A stretch of 64,000 nucleotides of DNA from Pararhizobium sp. YC-54. Its GTDB lineage: Bacteria > Pseudomonadota > Alphaproteobacteria > Rhizobiales > Rhizobiaceae. The stretch covers positions 124,001-188,000 of the forward strand of contig NZ_JAOYTH010000012.1 of assembly GCF_025847205.1 (NCBI RefSeq), in the 5' to 3' direction. The notes beneath the pieces were generated by a model. That model was not told the origin of the DNA. It did not search any database and saw only the letters and a program-made list of their open reading frames with translations. This document shows positions 62,072-64,000 of the stretch, one piece after another. How positions within the stretch are numbered: the first letter of the stretch is position 1; every line of letters starts with the position of its first letter. A program made the translations under genes and the position numbers.

Positions 62072-63526
62072 TCACCAGGGCAGGGAAAACGTCTTGACGT
62101 TGGTAAAGCTCTTCATCGCTTCGATGACGCCTTCCTTGTAGCCGTTACCAGAATCCTTGATGCCGCCGAAGGGAGACATTTCGATGCGGTAGCCCGGCAC
62201 TTCCCAGATGTTCACCGTTCCGACCTTCAGTCCCGCGATGTATTTCTGCATGCGGCGGAAGTCGTTGGTGCAGACGCCCGACGACAGACCGAAGGCCGTC
62301 GAGTTGGAGAGCGCAATCAGGGCGTCGTCGTCATCCGGCGCGCGAACGATCGGGATGATAGGAGCAAAGGTTTCCTCCATCACCAACTCACTCGAATGCG
62401 AAACGCGGTCGATCACGATCGGCGGCAGCAAGGCACCCCGCCGGCCCGGATTGTAGAGGATATCCGCCCCCTCTTCCGCCGCCTGATGCACACGCCGTTC
62501 GAAGATTTCCGCGGCGCCAGCATGCACGACCGTGCCCAGGTCCGTTGCACGGTCCATCGGATCGCCGAACTTGAGCTTTTTCGCCCGCTCCAGCACCAGC
62601 GGCACGAAGCGGTCGGCGACGCGCTCCTGGCAGAGGATGCGCTTTACCGCTGTGCAGCGCTGGCCGGAGTTCTTCGTTGCCCCTGCGACCGCCAGGTCCG
62701 CCGCTCTGGCAAGATCATCATCCGAGAGGTCATTGAGGATGATCAACGGATCGTTGCCGCCGAGTTCAAGAACCTGGCGCTTGTAGTGCGCATGAGCCGC
62801 GATCAGCTTGCCGACCGGCACGCTGCCGGTAAAGGTGATCAGGTCGAAGTTCGGGTTGGTGATCATCTCCATCCCGATGTCGCCCGGCCAGCCGGTGACG
62901 ACCGACAGCATTTCCGGCGGAAGGCCTGCCTCGTAGAGAATATCGGCAAAGACCAGCGCCGTCATCGGCGTCAGTTCGGTTGGCTTAAGCACCATGCAAT
63001 TGTTGGTCGCAATAGCCGGCGCCACCTTGTGCGCCACCATGTTGAGCGGGTGGTTGAAGGGCGTGATCGCCGAGATGGCGGTCAAGGGTTCGCGGGTGGT
63101 GAAGATCTTGCGCGCCTTGCCGTGCGGGGTCAGGTCGCAGGAGAAGATCTCGCCGTCGTCGTGAATGCACATCTGCCCGGACAGTGTCAGCACGTCGAAG
63201 GCGCGGCCGACTTCATAGAGCGAGTCCTGCTTGGAAATTCCCAGCTCCAGTGTGATGAGATCGGACATCTCCTCCTTGCGGGCGACCAGCAACTCGGCCG
63301 CCTTCAGGAGAATGCGCTGCCGCTCGTAGCGCGTCAGCTTCGGCTGATAGGCCGCGGCGATCTCGAAGGCCTTGCGGGCATGCTCCGCATTGCCGGCCGG
63401 GACGGTGCCAATGACGGCATCGTTCCAGGGATAGTGCACCGGGACCACGCCCTCGGTATCGACCCTCTTGCCGGCGATCCGCATGGGCTCGTGGCGGATC
63501 GCGAATGTTGTTTCCACTTTCGTCAT
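62072..63526 (-). CDS. phnY: phosphonoacetaldehyde dehydrogenase
   Basis: A 484-residue NAD-dependent aldehyde dehydrogenase. The catalytic cysteine is in [11 protein letters not shown] and the general-base glutamate in [26 protein letters not shown] and [12 protein letters not shown] are standard. With phnA next to it, it should oxidise phosphonoacetaldehyde to phosphonoacetate. GGGAGAGG before the double ATG (63526/63529) marks the start. It is 10 bases after the phnA stop, so the two are cotranscribed. Confidence 0.9.
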   Translation of the reverse strand: MTKVETTFAIRHEPMRIAGKRVDTEGVVPVHYPWNDAVIGTVPAGNAEHARKAFEIAAAYQPKLTRYERQRILLKAAELLVARKEEMSDLITLELGISKQDSLYEVGRAFDVLTLSGQMCIHDDGEIFSCDLTPHGKARKIFTTREPLTAISAITPFNHPLNMVAHKVAPAIATNNCMVLKPTELTPMTALVFADILYEAGLPPEMLSVVTGWPGDIGMEMITNPNFDLITFTGSVPVGKLIAAHAHYKRQVLELGGNDPLIILNDLSDDDLARAADLAVAGATKNSGQRCTAVKRILCQERVADRFVPLVLERAKKLKFGDPMDRATDLGTVVHAGAAEIFERRVHQAAEEGADILYNPGRRGALLPPIVIDRVSHSSELVMEETFAPIIPIVRAPDDDDALIALSNSTAFGLSSGVCTNDFRRMQKYIAGLKVGTVNIWEVPGYRIEMSPFGGIKDSGNGYKEGVIEAMKSFTNVKTFSLPW

Positions 63527-63536
63527 CATCCTCTCC

Positions 63537-64000
63537 CTACTGGGCCGGCTGCGCTGCGGCGACGAGCGCATAGTAGAAGGCGTCGAAATTCCGCAACGTG
63601 CCTGCGGAAAGAAGCTCGGGCAGCTGACGGTTGGCGATGAAGGGAACCTTTTGCTCCGTCAGGCCGCCATGCGAGCGCAGCGGCTCGTTCAGCGCAGCAA
63701 GATCGTGCCGGTGCTCGCTGGTGCCGAGCGTCTTGTTCTCAGACGAGACCAGCACGATATCGCCGATACGATCGTCCGGCAACTCGAAGCGCACGCAGGC
63801 TTCCGGGCGCGAAAGCACGACATCGATGCCCTCGATCGCCTTCAGCCGTTCGATGATCTCTTCCTTGTCGGTGCCTTCCGGCAGATAGGCCGTGGCGAAG
63901 GAGCCGAGTGCGCCGTGATGCACGACATAAGGGTCGGTGATCGGCAGGATGACGCGGGCTGCGTCCTTGCCGAGCCATTGGTCGAGCAGGTCCTGCACGT
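63537..64000 (-). CDS. phnA: phosphonoacetate hydrolase, C-terminal part (runs off the right edge)
   Basis: The visible 154 residues are the end of an alkaline-phosphatase-superfamily enzyme. [35 protein letters not shown] is a cap-type region, and [44 protein letters not shown] holds a histidine of the second metal site (RSHGG). It would cleave phosphonoacetate to acetate and phosphate. The start is beyond the window; a phnW transaminase gene may lie there too. Confidence 0.85.
   Translation of the reverse strand, partial: VQDLLDQWLGKDAARVILPITDPYVVHHGALGSFATAYLPEGTDKEEIIERLKAIEGIDVVLSRPEACVRFELPDDRIGDIVLVSSENKTLGTSEHRHDLAALNEPLRSHGGLTEQKVPFIANRQLPELLSAGTLRNFDAFYYALVAAAQPAQ

Noticed and set aside
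1..64000. CRISPR arrays, tRNA/rRNA genes, IS elements or prophage
   Set aside because: No regularly spaced repeats, tRNA cloverleaf, transposase or phage gene was recognised anywhere; the window is ordinary metabolic DNA apart from the palindromic element at 41413-41632.

Overview
The window is high-GC alphaproteobacterial DNA that looks like a member of the Rhizobiaceae (Rhizobium/Agrobacterium/Sinorhizobium type). Supporting signs are the many ABC uptake operons, an ExsH-like secreted glycanase, an Aap-like amino-acid transporter, NasST-controlled nitrate assimilation, the phosphonoacetaldehyde dehydrogenase/phosphonoacetate hydrolase route, and TGA-N9-TCA sites of the kind bound by RirA. 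It is dense metabolic and transport DNA. I see no phage, plasmid replication gene, IS transposase, CRISPR array, rRNA or tRNA.

Layout. 1-8.0 kb: two iron-type ABC systems, a FecBCDE-type importer with a divergent methyltransferase and an FbpABC-type ferric importer, each next to a matching candidate RirA site. 8.4-9.5 kb: a small XRE regulator, acylphosphatase and a small hypothetical protein. 9.6-15.0 kb: a polar amino-acid-type ABC operon led by an M20 amidohydrolase, with a divergent GntR regulator and a palindromic operator. 15.2-18.0 kb: a thioesterase, the ExsH-like glycanase and a second GntR regulator. 18.4-24.6 kb: a pyroglutamate (5-oxoproline) cluster of NRAMP-like transporter, PxpA, D-glutamate-cyclase-family protein, fused PxpBC and a biotin carboxylase-BCCP fusion. 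24.8-25.3 kb: three very small ORFs. 25.3-30.0 kb: an Aap-like transporter lacking an ATPase but coupled to an amidohydrolase. 30.5-33.1 kb: an MFS transporter and two SRPBCC proteins.

33.2-46.1 kb is the nitrate assimilation region: nasT-nasS, then a sigma-54 promoter, a two-hairpin ANTAR leader and a terminator, followed by nrtABC-nirBD-nasA-cysG and a small membrane protein. A 220-bp palindromic element lies between nirD and nasA. NasS should sense nitrate/nitrite and hold NasT. Released NasT should bind the leader hairpins and block termination, while sigma-54/NtrC adds nitrogen-limitation control.

46.2-57.4 kb is a mixed segment: a small alpha/beta hydrolase, a glutamine-synthetase-like ligase, a membrane TPR protein, a small membrane protein, a chimeric DeoR-BtpA remnant, a dimethylglycine/sarcosine dehydrogenase-like flavoprotein with a DeoR regulator, and a GlxA-type AraC regulator. 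57.5-64.0 kb is a 2-aminoethylphosphonate locus (ABC importer, phosphonoacetaldehyde dehydrogenase and the end of phosphonoacetate hydrolase) that runs off the right edge.

The observations most worth following are the complete NasT-type leader RNA, the possibility that PxpBC plus the BC-BCCP protein form a split urea-carboxylase-like enzyme, the DeoR-BtpA chimera, and the ATPase-less Aap-like operon. All family assignments come from reading motifs, lengths and gene order. No database search was run.
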